From positions 1,488,001 through 1,552,000 of the forward strand of contig NZ_JBEHZE010000001.1 of NCBI RefSeq assembly GCF_041058985.1: DNA of 64,000 nucleotides, given 5' to 3'. This document shows, piece by piece, positions 36,868 to 45,799 of the stretch. Below the pieces are notes generated by a model. The model worked only from the letters and a program-made list of their open reading frames with translations. It searched no databases and was not told where the DNA came from. This stretch comes from Hyphococcus lacteus. Lineage in GTDB: Bacteria > Pseudomonadota > Alphaproteobacteria > Caulobacterales > Parvularculaceae. Numbering within the stretch: the stretch's first letter is position 1; every line of letters begins with the position of its first letter. Made by a program: the position numbers and the translations under genes.

Positions 36868-39255
36868 ATGAAGAGTATAAAAAATATGCAACGTAAAAAC
36901 GTTATGGTGATGTCGCTACTGTGTGGCACTGCGCTATCGACATTACCAGTCGGCGTGATGGCACAAAGTTCAACCGATAACGCAACACCGCGCGTTCGTG
37001 ACGAAATTACGGTCACGGCGACGCGTCGGGAACAAAGTGTAACCGATGTTCCTTACAACATTTCGGCTGTTAGCGGTGCCGCTATCGACGCGGCTAAAAC
37101 CTATGACAGTGCTGAATTGCTCCGGTCAATACCGGGGGTTGGTGTGGTCGATCGCGGTGCGCGAAACTCTGGTACATTAAACCAAGTTCGAATTCGCGGT
37201 TTGAGCGTTGATGGGAATGCGCTCGGCGATTATGCAGTGTCGTCTGTCGCCTCTGTCTCAACTTATGTAAATGAAACACCAATCTTTGCTAACTTCTTGT
37301 TACGCGATCTTGAACGCGTCGAAGTTCTGCGAGGGCCACAAGGCACGTTGTATGGTTCGGGTTCACTTGGTGGAACGATCCGTTACATCACACGGGACCC
37401 ACAGTTGGGCGAGTTTAGCGGGTCCGCCAGCGGATCGCTTTCTCATGCTGAAGGTTCGGGAAGTGCGGGCTATACGGTCGATGGCGTTCTGAATGTTCCG
37501 CTGTTTGCTGATGCTGCTCTTCGTGTCGTGGGAAGTTGGGCTGACTATCCGGGCATAACCGATTATGTGAATTTATATGAGCTTGATGCAGGCGGCATCC
37601 CGGTTGCCCCAAACGGAATACTAGACCCTGCGGCAACCTACCGCGAGCAAAAGGATGCAGACTATCTTGAACAATGGATGCTTCGTGCAACGTTGTTGTG
37701 GGAGCCAACGGATGCGATCAGCATTAAAGCAATGCATGCGCGTCAGTCCGATGATGTCGGCGGTCGTCGCCAACAAACAGTCAATAGCGATGGATTTGGA
37801 CGTCCGTACCAAGAGTATGAAAATGGATCGATCCAGCTGGAGCCTTCTAGCCGAGATCTAAACACATCTTCGTTAGAGGTGAATGTTGACCTCGGCTTTG
37901 CAACCCTCACATCGTCAACATCGCATTATGATCATAATGGCGAAAGCACCAGTGAAAATACTGGCTTTTATGCACAGGCTGGGTTTTTGGGTTTCTATTA
38001 TAACTACCCGCGCCCAATGGCATCCGCAGTTCGCTCCTATGCGGACGAAGCAGTCGTTCAGGAAATTCGTCTAGTTTCCGATACGCAGTCGACATTTGAT
38101 TATGTGATTGGTGGATTCTATCGGAAGCAACAAATTGAATCGACACAACAAAGCTACTTGCGCGGGTTTAAATCCTGGTGGGATACGTTGCTACCGTTTG
38201 CTTCCGGCGCGGTTACCGGTGATCAAGATTTTGATTATGGGCGCGTGGAAAACTTTGAAGAGCTTGCTGCATTTGGTGAGCTAACATGGCACATAACACC
38301 CGACGTCGACTTAACCGGCGGCATTCGGTATTTTGATAACACTTCTGAGAATACAACCTTTATCGATCTACCGCTTTATACAGGGGTGTTTACGCCGACG
38401 ACGGCATTTTTTGAAACCAGCGAAGATGACGTGTTGTTTAAAGGCAACTTGTCTTGGCGTTACACCGATAGCGACATGATCTACGCAACTGTTTCCGAAG
38501 GTTACCGTCGTGGTGGTTCAAATGCGGTTCCATTGACGGGTACATTTGCGGAAGACCCGGGTTGGCAGCGATACGATGCGGACTCTGTCGTGAACTATGA
38601 GGCCGGCCTTAAGGGCAACCGTAATGGTTTAATCTATGACCTCAGCGTCTTTTACATCGACTGGAGCGATCCACAGTTGAATACATCTACAACCAACTGG
38701 GGTTTCTTCGCCGTTCAAAATGGTGGTTCGGCCCGCACAATGGGTGTCGAGGCGCATGTGGATGGTTATTTCGCCGAAGATTTCCATTATTCACTCGGCT
38801 ACACTTATGTGGATGCGGAGCTGACGGAAGATTTCTTCGCACCTGACAACGCGGTTACGCCATTTGCGCTTGATGGTGCTCGATTGCCGGGTGCTCCTGA
38901 GCACATGTTGAACTGGGCGGTGGACTATACGCATGACCTATCGACAGATTGGTCGCTTTTTGCGCGCGTTGACGGCTTCTATCAATCAGAGTCTCGCAAT
39001 AGTGTAGGGACATCGCCAACATTCAACGTCCCGCTTGAAGGGTTTCAAATCTGGAACAGCACGTTGACCCTTTCAAATGGTCCCGTAAGTGCGTCGCTCT
39101 GGGTTAAGAATATTTTCAACGAAGAAGGTGTGACTGGCGTCTTCACAGAGGCTTATATGGGTACATCTCCTAGCCAAGGTTATTTTGGTAATGCCAACAA
39201 GGAAATGATATCCTTGCCGAGAACCGTCGGCATTTCGGCGACATACTCATTTTAA
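36868..39255 (+). CDS. TonB-dependent receptor
   Basis: 795-aa outer-membrane receptor. Signal peptide ends at VMAQ; TonB box DEITVTATRREQS; plug motifs RNSGTLNQVRIRGLSVDGN and LERVEVLRGPQGTLYGSGSLGGTIRYITRDP; barrel ends TVGISATYSF. GAGGGG before ATG 36868 supports the start. It sits between a cytosolic amidase-type enzyme and an exported hydrolase, so its cargo is likely the substrate of this cluster. A GC-rich hairpin follows. Confidence 0.93.
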   Translation: MKSIKNMQRKNVMVMSLLCGTALSTLPVGVMAQSSTDNATPRVRDEITVTATRREQSVTDVPYNISAVSGAAIDAAKTYDSAELLRSIPGVGVVDRGARNSGTLNQVRIRGLSVDGNALGDYAVSSVASVSTYVNETPIFANFLLRDLERVEVLRGPQGTLYGSGSLGGTIRYITRDPQLGEFSGSASGSLSHAEGSGSAGYTVDGVLNVPLFADAALRVVGSWADYPGITDYVNLYELDAGGIPVAPNGILDPAATYREQKDADYLEQWMLRATLLWEPTDAISIKAMHARQSDDVGGRRQQTVNSDGFGRPYQEYENGSIQLEPSSRDLNTSSLEVNVDLGFATLTSSTSHYDHNGESTSENTGFYAQAGFLGFYYNYPRPMASAVRSYADEAVVQEIRLVSDTQSTFDYVIGGFYRKQQIESTQQSYLRGFKSWWDTLLPFASGAVTGDQDFDYGRVENFEELAAFGELTWHITPDVDLTGGIRYFDNTSENTTFIDLPLYTGVFTPTTAFFETSEDDVLFKGNLSWRYTDSDMIYATVSEGYRRGGSNAVPLTGTFAEDPGWQRYDADSVVNYEAGLKGNRNGLIYDLSVFYIDWSDPQLNTSTTNWGFFAVQNGGSARTMGVEAHVDGYFAEDFHYSLGYTYVDAELTEDFFAPDNAVTPFALDGARLPGAPEHMLNWAVDYTHDLSTDWSLFARVDGFYQSESRNSVGTSPTFNVPLEGFQIWNSTLTLSNGPVSASLWVKNIFNEEGVTGVFTEAYMGTSPSQGYFGNANKEMISLPRTVGISATYSF

Positions 39256-39263
39256 TAAGGGTT

Positions 39264-39289
39264 ATGGCTGGCGCTATTGCGCCAGCCAT
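39264..39289 (+). terminator. Perfect hairpin between TBDR and second sulfotransferase (no T run)
   Basis: 11-bp perfect stem (39264-39274 with 39279-39289), TATT loop, 8 bases after the TBDR stop and 9 bases before the next ATG. No T run follows, so an mRNA-stabilising or translation-modulating hairpin is as likely as a terminator. Confidence 0.55.
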
Positions 39290-39298
39290 ACAAACTAT

Positions 39299-40867
39299 AT
39301 GACACAACCACCGTCGCAACTCGCCAAATTGAGAGAAGCCGACGGATTGCTACGTCAACGGAAAGCGACTGAAGCAGCCGCAATTTGCTCTACGCTTTTA
39401 GACGATGATCCAGATAACACCGCAGCACTTTTAATCCGTGCAAGGTCTAGCCAAATGCGCAATGATTTGAATGCGATGCTGGCAGATGTTCAGACTGTTC
39501 TCAGGATTACGCCCGATCATCGGGACGCCGCATTGATGGAAATAGAAGGCCTTATCGCTAAAGGGCAAATTTCCAAGGCAAAATCAAGAATTGAGATTGG
39601 GGTGGAGAATGCGGGTAACGACGCTGTATATATTGCGCGGTTGGCCGAAATGCAGACTTTGGTCGGTGACTTTCAATCGGCGGCAATGTCTCTTCGCAAA
39701 GCTTTTTCGATAGAACCGGATAATGCCGCGATCATTTATAATCTTGCCAATGCGGAGCTGTCGGTTGGTGCGTTTACGGCAGCCGAACAATGTTACGATC
39801 ATTTGATAGGGCTGCGACCTAATGATTACGATGCATATTACAATCGCGCGACATTGCGGCGACAGAGCAAAGACAACAATCATATCGAAGAATTAAAACG
39901 CGCATTAGAAAGCGCGCGAGGCAATGTGAATGGAGTTGTACAAGTTTGTTATGCTCTGGCTAAAGAGCATGAAGATCTTGAACAATATGCAGAAGGTTTT
40001 GACTATTTAAAACGTGGCGCGGATACACGAAAACAAAATCTAAGTTACCGTGTTGAGGACGATATTGAGACGATCCGCTTGCTGTCGGATCGTTTTAACA
40101 AAGATTATTTTTCAAAAACGCAAGACGGGTACAAAGATTTTTCACCTATCTTTATCGTCGGCCTCCCCCGTTCAGGGACCACGCTAACCGACCGTATTTT
40201 AAGTAGTCATCCCCGTATAGATAGCGTTGGGGAGGTTAATGATTTTGCGTTGGCAATGACGCGCCTTTGCGGTGCTGTTTCATCAAAAATGGAATTGGTA
40301 CAGCGTTCGACCGAGATTTCAATGCAGGACCTGGGGCAAGCTTATGCGACGGCGCTCCGTAATCGTACGGCTGATGCTGATTTCATCATTGATAAGACAC
40401 CGCTCAATTTTCTCTATATCGGGTTGATTGCGAAGGCCCTGCCGAACGCCAAAATAATTCATGTCATGCGTGATAATATGGATGTTGGTTTTGCAATGTA
40501 CAAAACCCTTTTCCGGATGGGGTATCCGTTTTCGTATGACCTGACAGATATTGCCCGATATATTCTTGCGAAGGACGCCATGATGGATCATTGGCGGGCC
40601 GTTCTTTCGGGCCGCATCATTGATGTTGGCTATGAAGACTTAGTTGCAAGACAAGAAGAAGAGAGTAGGCGATTGATTGCCGAAATTGGCATTGATTGGG
40701 ACCCAGCGTGTCTTGAGTTCGATAAAAACAAAACGGCGACCGCAACCGCTAGTGCTGCTCAGGTTAGAAGCCCCGTATACAACTCATCTGTTGGAAAGTG
40801 GAAACATTACGAAGAGCAATTACAACCGTTAGCCCTAGCATTGGGGATTGCGAATGAAACAAAATAG
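39299..40867 (+). CDS. TPR-repeat sulfotransferase family protein
   Basis: 522 aa, a shorter relative of the protein at 29799. Residues ~1-230 are TPR-like (AKLREADGLLRQRKATEAAAI, AAIIYNLANAELSVGAFTAAE). Residues ~275-515 form the sulfotransferase domain with PAPS loop FIVGLPRSGTTLTDRILSSHP and IIHVMRDNMDVGFAMYKTLF. No signal peptide. No clear Shine-Dalgarno before ATG 39299; a hairpin lies there instead. The next gene's start lies inside its last codons. Confidence 0.87.
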   Translation: MTQPPSQLAKLREADGLLRQRKATEAAAICSTLLDDDPDNTAALLIRARSSQMRNDLNAMLADVQTVLRITPDHRDAALMEIEGLIAKGQISKAKSRIEIGVENAGNDAVYIARLAEMQTLVGDFQSAAMSLRKAFSIEPDNAAIIYNLANAELSVGAFTAAEQCYDHLIGLRPNDYDAYYNRATLRRQSKDNNHIEELKRALESARGNVNGVVQVCYALAKEHEDLEQYAEGFDYLKRGADTRKQNLSYRVEDDIETIRLLSDRFNKDYFSKTQDGYKDFSPIFIVGLPRSGTTLTDRILSSHPRIDSVGEVNDFALAMTRLCGAVSSKMELVQRSTEISMQDLGQAYATALRNRTADADFIIDKTPLNFLYIGLIAKALPNAKIIHVMRDNMDVGFAMYKTLFRMGYPFSYDLTDIARYILAKDAMMDHWRAVLSGRIIDVGYEDLVARQEEESRRLIAEIGIDWDPACLEFDKNKTATATASAAQVRSPVYNSSVGKWKHYEEQLQPLALALGIANETK

Positions 40868-43049
40868 AATAATCGACAGTATGCGTTTTAATATGAATCC
40901 ACTGGAAAAATATTCTTGGTTGATCGCAGTATTCGTCGCGTTGGTACTTTCCGGCATGACGCCGGCATCTGCGAGAGTGGTTTTCGAAGATGATTTTCAG
41001 GATGGGAATGCTGACGGCTGGGCAGGGAATGCTGGCCGAGGGGACCTTCGGCTGACGACTTTTGCGGGCAATGTTTCTGTTCGTCTTACGCGGGACGCCT
41101 CCATAGTTCGGCGTATTGAAGTTAACGAAAGTAGCACCCTGGATGTTTCGGTCGACATTGCGGCGACAGGACTAGAAAAGAACGATATCTGCAAAGTCGA
41201 GGTGTCAACGGACGCGAAAAATTGGCAGTTGCTGGGGGTTATCGGTGACGGCAAAGATGACGGAACAACATTGCATAATGTTCGTGGCAGCATCGACGCT
41301 GAAAAGGGGATAGAGTATCTCCTTGTTGGCCTTCGCGTCGATGGGAATGCCGAGAACGATATCTGTTGGTTTGATAACATTAATGTTACAAGCCAGCTTG
41401 ATTTTGGTTTGCTCCAACACGAATTACCGCATGCCGTATATTGGAGTAGCGAGAATATATCTGGCGCGTTCTCAACAGCCGTTTTTGAAACACAGAAAAA
41501 TGCTGGTATTCCCAAAAAGAATTATTCCGGCACCTTGAATCTAAAAGGCGGCCCCGTAGAGCATTTTGAAGTTTATAACGATGCGTTTGAATACTATCCC
41601 GAAAATCCATCCATCAAAACGCTCCCGTCACTGAGCATAAGTTTCGTTCAAAATGGTAGCGCCGTTATCCCGGTAACGCGGGGGGCGATTAAAAGTGACC
41701 ACCCTGATTGGGAATGGATAATAGAGCCGGGCAACATTTGGTTGCGTGACGACGGTGAGGTTCAAATATCTCTTCCTTTTGCGTTGATGGAACGAAACGC
41801 AAATTGTGTTCACAATGGTCTGTTGACTTTCCGTATAAACCAGAAAGGACAAACCTCTTCGGCGATATACCAGATAGGTGCGGAGACTTGCGCGTATTTG
41901 CAATTTGATTTGTGGGGTACAACGTCGGTTGACTATGCTGTTCACGAAGTTGAGCAATTCCGTTCTATCAACGATGCTTACACCGAAGAGCTGTCTGCTC
42001 GTCTAGAAACAAAACCAATCGAAAATTTGCCGAATGCCAAGGAGTATGGCGCATCCGATGAAGTCGCGCCATCGTCGATGACTCTGTATGGGTATGTGGA
42101 TGGACCGACCCATTATGTCGGCGGCTGTGAAACCCGGTTTGGATCCTATCCATTTTGTGACGTGATGGACGTACCATCATACTCATGGGCTAAATCTCTT
42201 GTGGGTGGCGTAGGCCTGATGCGCCTGGAAAAAATTTATCCGAATGTAAAAAATGCGTTGGTATCGGACTATGTTCCTGCCTGTACTACGGATGATTGGG
42301 CTGGGGTTCGTTTCGAAGATCTGCTGGATATGGCAAGCGGCGTCTATAATTCGGATGTTTACGACGAAGATGAAAGCTCAGCTGAGATGAGAGCTTTTTT
42401 TGTCGCGCCATCACATACCGAGAAAATAGAAATTGCTTGTAAGGGGTTTGCGCGTCAGCAGGAACCAGGAAAACGATTCGTTTATCGTACTGCTGATACG
42501 TATATTCTGGGCGTCGCTATGAACGCATTTCTTCGAGTTAAAACCGAGGATATCGAAGCGGATTTCTACGATGATTTAATTGTTCCAATTTGGAATCAGT
42601 TGGGCCTTAGTCCGCTAGTAAATAAGACGAGGCGTACTTACGATCACGAACGTCAGCCTTTTACTGGGTGGGGGCTTGTCCTTCATCGAAATGACATTGC
42701 GTTGATTTCCAACTTTCTACAGCGAGGTGGAAGAATTGAAGGCGAGCCAGTTCTGGATGAGGAAATGCTGTCGGCTGCGTTTCAGCAAAATCCGGACGAT
42801 CGTGGATTGCCCGCGGTTATCGATGAGCAGCGTTATCAAAATGGCTTTTGGGCATGGAATGCTGGTCCGTCGCTAAGGTGCGAGGGCGATGAATGGATTC
42901 CGGCAATGTCCGGATATGGCGGGTTGTCGGCTGCTTTTATGCCTAATGGTTCAACCTACTATTATATCAGTGATGGATACGCATTTGCGTGGCGGCGCGC
43001 AGCGATCGCATCCAACAAACAGAAACCATTTTGTGAGGGAACGGAGTGA
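40854..43049 (+). CDS. Exported SxxK serine hydrolase (class C beta-lactamase / NylB-like)
   Basis: 731 aa. A signal peptide ends at ~TPASA|RV. An N-terminal beta-sandwich domain (~45-185: FEDDFQDGNADGWAG ... DICWFDNINV) and a second beta-rich region precede the serine hydrolase domain (~375-731). The nucleophile is Ser444 with Lys447 in YSWAKSLVGG. YRTADTYILG is the Tyr motif and SGYGGLSAAF the third motif. Relatives include 6-aminohexanoate-dimer hydrolase and esterases. Alternative starts are ATG 40881 and 40893, the last giving a classical signal peptide. Overlaps the sulfotransferase (14 bp) and MFS (4 bp) genes. Confidence 0.85.
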   Translation: MKQNRIIDSMRFNMNPLEKYSWLIAVFVALVLSGMTPASARVVFEDDFQDGNADGWAGNAGRGDLRLTTFAGNVSVRLTRDASIVRRIEVNESSTLDVSVDIAATGLEKNDICKVEVSTDAKNWQLLGVIGDGKDDGTTLHNVRGSIDAEKGIEYLLVGLRVDGNAENDICWFDNINVTSQLDFGLLQHELPHAVYWSSENISGAFSTAVFETQKNAGIPKKNYSGTLNLKGGPVEHFEVYNDAFEYYPENPSIKTLPSLSISFVQNGSAVIPVTRGAIKSDHPDWEWIIEPGNIWLRDDGEVQISLPFALMERNANCVHNGLLTFRINQKGQTSSAIYQIGAETCAYLQFDLWGTTSVDYAVHEVEQFRSINDAYTEELSARLETKPIENLPNAKEYGASDEVAPSSMTLYGYVDGPTHYVGGCETRFGSYPFCDVMDVPSYSWAKSLVGGVGLMRLEKIYPNVKNALVSDYVPACTTDDWAGVRFEDLLDMASGVYNSDVYDEDESSAEMRAFFVAPSHTEKIEIACKGFARQQEPGKRFVYRTADTYILGVAMNAFLRVKTEDIEADFYDDLIVPIWNQLGLSPLVNKTRRTYDHERQPFTGWGLVLHRNDIALISNFLQRGGRIEGEPVLDEEMLSAAFQQNPDDRGLPAVIDEQRYQNGFWAWNAGPSLRCEGDEWIPAMSGYGGLSAAFMPNGSTYYYISDGYAFAWRRAAIASNKQKPFCEGTE

Positions 43050-44248
43050 ACATATCTGTTGAAGATGCCACGGCACAAAAGAGCATTTTTCCTCTGGCGA
43101 AGCCAGACGGATATTTGGCGGGCTTTCTATTATCGTTTCTTGCGACTGCGGGTCTTTTTTACGTCAACATTATGGCTGCGATTGTTGACGGCCTCGTGTC
43201 GGGGCTTGGACTAACCGATAGCGAAGCGGGGAACATTGGTTCCGCGAATATATACGGCGCGGCTTTAGGCGCTTTAGTTGTTATTTTTTTGGTCAAGAGA
43301 ATCCCGTGGAGACTGGCCGCATTGATTGCGCTTGTCACATTGATTTTGATTGATTTGATATCGACGGTCATTACAGCGCCCGAAGTTTTAATTGTCATTA
43401 GACTGATTCACGGAATTGTCGGCGGAATGCTTGTTGGCGTATCTTATGCGGTCATCGCGCGCACGGGAAAGGCCGATCGTACGTTTGGGATTTTGCTTTT
43501 CGTTCAATTTGGCTTGGGCGGCTTAGGGGTTATGACGCTGCCAAAGCTTGTCCCTATTTATGGGGCACAATCACTATTTTTCGCTTTGGCATTGTTCAGT
43601 TTTGTCACATTGTTGATGCTTCCATTCCTTGACCATTATCCCGCAAAGAAAGCTGATAAACAGGTAACAACGACGCAGGTCGAGTGGTCGCCATTGGTGT
43701 TGACTTTACTTGCGATATTTCTGTTTCAGGCGGCCAATATGGCGTTGTTGGCATATATAATCCGTTTGGGAATGGATTATGGATTATCCCGAAGTTATGT
43801 GTCGACAGCGCTTGGTTTAGCGACATGGGTTGCATTGGCAGGACCAGGGCTGGTGATGTTTATGGGGGTTCGCTTTGGGCGTTTCTGGCCTTTGGCGTTG
43901 GTGATGATACTCACGCTTATGGGCACGGTTGCATTCCATTTTAGCGGCGAACCATGGGTTTATCTGGTGGCGAATTGCGGCACGGGAATAACATGGGGCA
44001 TGGTGATGGCATATTTGCTCGGTATGGCGGCGCAATTCGATGCTGCGGGCCGTACAGCAGCCGCCGCAGGGTTTATTTCGAAACTTGGTCTTGCGTCAGG
44101 CCCAATGATCGCAGGCCAACTATTGGCAAACGGTGCAGGATTTCCAGCACTCATAAACTTCGCTTTTGTGGCGCTCTTGCTGAGTATGGTCGTAATGCTT
44201 TTCCCGGCTTTTCGCCTCGATAGGAACCGCAAAACAGGCCAGCATTAG
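43046..44248 (+). CDS. MFS transporter
   Basis: 400 aa with ~12 predicted membrane helices and no large extra domain. Hydrophobic segments run from YLAGFLLSFLATAGLFYVNIMAA to the C-terminal FVALLLSMVVMLF; the cytoplasmic loop between helices 2 and 3 is FLVKRIPWR. GTG 43046 overlaps the hydrolase stop by GTGA. Placed directly after an exported hydrolase, it probably imports the hydrolysis product (inference). Confidence 0.87.
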   Translation: MNISVEDATAQKSIFPLAKPDGYLAGFLLSFLATAGLFYVNIMAAIVDGLVSGLGLTDSEAGNIGSANIYGAALGALVVIFLVKRIPWRLAALIALVTLILIDLISTVITAPEVLIVIRLIHGIVGGMLVGVSYAVIARTGKADRTFGILLFVQFGLGGLGVMTLPKLVPIYGAQSLFFALALFSFVTLLMLPFLDHYPAKKADKQVTTTQVEWSPLVLTLLAIFLFQAANMALLAYIIRLGMDYGLSRSYVSTALGLATWVALAGPGLVMFMGVRFGRFWPLALVMILTLMGTVAFHFSGEPWVYLVANCGTGITWGMVMAYLLGMAAQFDAAGRTAAAAGFISKLGLASGPMIAGQLLANGAGFPALINFAFVALLLSMVVMLFPAFRLDRNRKTGQH

Positions 44249-44341
44249 CGCTGAAACTGGCATCATTTTATCGGCAGATCTGGACCTATAGCGTAGAGGC
44301 TGTTTACGCGACAGGTCAATGAGCAGTGGTGAGTGTAGAAC

Positions 44342-45799
44342 ATGACATTTGAAAATTTGGATCTTTTGAAAACCCAAGCCTTCATCGGTGGCGATTGGAT
44401 TGATGCAACGAGTGGGGCAAGTTTTGTTGTATCAAACCCTGCGACGGGCGGTGCTATTGCAACTGTTACTAATTGTGACATCGAGGATACCAAAAAGGCA
44501 ATCAAGGCTGCGGATGCTGCATTTAAATCATGGGCATCGTGGACCGCAGCGCAGCGTGCCCAAATTCTAATGCGTTGGCGCGCGCTACTTTTGGAAAACG
44601 CGCAGGCGTTAGCGGAAATTCTAACGGCAGAAATGGGAAAGCCGATCGCAGAGGCCATCGGTGAAATCAATTATGGTGCTTCGTATCTCGAGTGGTATGC
44701 GGAGGAAGCGAAGCGAGCCTATGGTGATGTTATTCCGTCAACCTCGCCATCATCACGGGCGATTGTAATCAAGCAGCCTGTCGGTGTTTGCGCTGCTATC
44801 ACGCCATGGAATTTTCCGAATGCAATGCTTATGCGGAAAGCGGCTGCTGCGTTGGCCGCCGGTTGCACGATGGTGGCTAAACCCGCTGAAGATACACCGT
44901 TGTCAGCATTAGCTTTGGCCGTCTTGGCGGAAAAGGCCGGGCTTCCTGCGGGCGTTCTAAATATTGTACCAACCACCAAAGCCGCAGATGTAGGGCTTGA
45001 ATTGACGACTAACCCTCTCGTGCGAAAAGTGTCATTTACGGGGTCAACGGGGGTTGGTAAGGTATTGCTTCAGCAAGCTGCATCCACCGTAAAAAAAGTG
45101 TCGATGGAATTAGGCGGTAACGCGCCGTTTATTGTATTTGATGACGCAGATATTGACGCCGCCGTCACGGGCGCTCTCGCATCGAAATATCGTAATGCCG
45201 GCCAAACTTGCGTTTGTGCAAATCGCTTCTTTGTTCACCGTTCAGTGCACGATGAGTTTATTTCCAAGCTATCCGATAAAGTTGCTGAGTTTACAGTTGG
45301 GCGAGGTGACATAGAGGGAAACAATGTTGGCCCGTTGATCAATGAAGCGGCACTGAAAAAAGTCGAATTGCTTCTCGCAAGCGCGCTTCGAGACGGTGCA
45401 TCGGTGTTGGTCGGCGGAAAGAAACACATTGCTGGGGCATTGTTCTTTGAACCAACAATCGTCACCGGAGTTCGTGCGGAAATGGAAATTGCAAGTTCCG
45501 AAATTTTTGGCCCCATTGCGCCAGTTATTGTTTTTGATGATGAAGACGATGTAATCGCGGATGCGAACAACACACCATATGGCTTGGCCGCATATGTCTA
45601 TACCCAAAATTTGAGTCGCGCATGGCGTGTTGGGGAGGCGCTCGATTTCGGCATGGTCGGTATTAACGAAGGCATTATTTCATCTGTGTCAGCACCATTT
45701 GGTGGCGTTAAGCAATCTGGTATGGGCCGAGAAGGTTCAAAATATGGCCTCGAAGACTATTTGGAAGTTAAATATCTCTGCATGGGAGGAGTGCGATAA
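44342..45799 (+). CDS. gabD: NAD(P)-dependent succinate-semialdehyde dehydrogenase
   Basis: 485-aa aldehyde dehydrogenase close to E. coli GabD over its full length. It oxidises succinate semialdehyde to succinate, the last step of GABA catabolism. It has the ITPWNFPNAM cofactor region, FTGSTGVGK, the general base Glu in SMELGGNAPF, and catalytic Cys290 in QTCVCANRF. The CxC with Cys292 matches the redox-switch pair of GabD. Its stop shares one base with the gabT start (TAATG). Confidence 0.94.
   Translation: MTFENLDLLKTQAFIGGDWIDATSGASFVVSNPATGGAIATVTNCDIEDTKKAIKAADAAFKSWASWTAAQRAQILMRWRALLLENAQALAEILTAEMGKPIAEAIGEINYGASYLEWYAEEAKRAYGDVIPSTSPSSRAIVIKQPVGVCAAITPWNFPNAMLMRKAAAALAAGCTMVAKPAEDTPLSALALAVLAEKAGLPAGVLNIVPTTKAADVGLELTTNPLVRKVSFTGSTGVGKVLLQQAASTVKKVSMELGGNAPFIVFDDADIDAAVTGALASKYRNAGQTCVCANRFFVHRSVHDEFISKLSDKVAEFTVGRGDIEGNNVGPLINEAALKKVELLLASALRDGASVLVGGKKHIAGALFFEPTIVTGVRAEMEIASSEIFGPIAPVIVFDDEDDVIADANNTPYGLAAYVYTQNLSRAWRVGEALDFGMVGINEGIISSVSAPFGGVKQSGMGREGSKYGLEDYLEVKYLCMGGVR

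Noticed and set aside
40997..41515. 172-codon Ser-rich frame antisense to the serine hydrolase gene
   Set aside because: Low-complexity shadow of a confident coding region.
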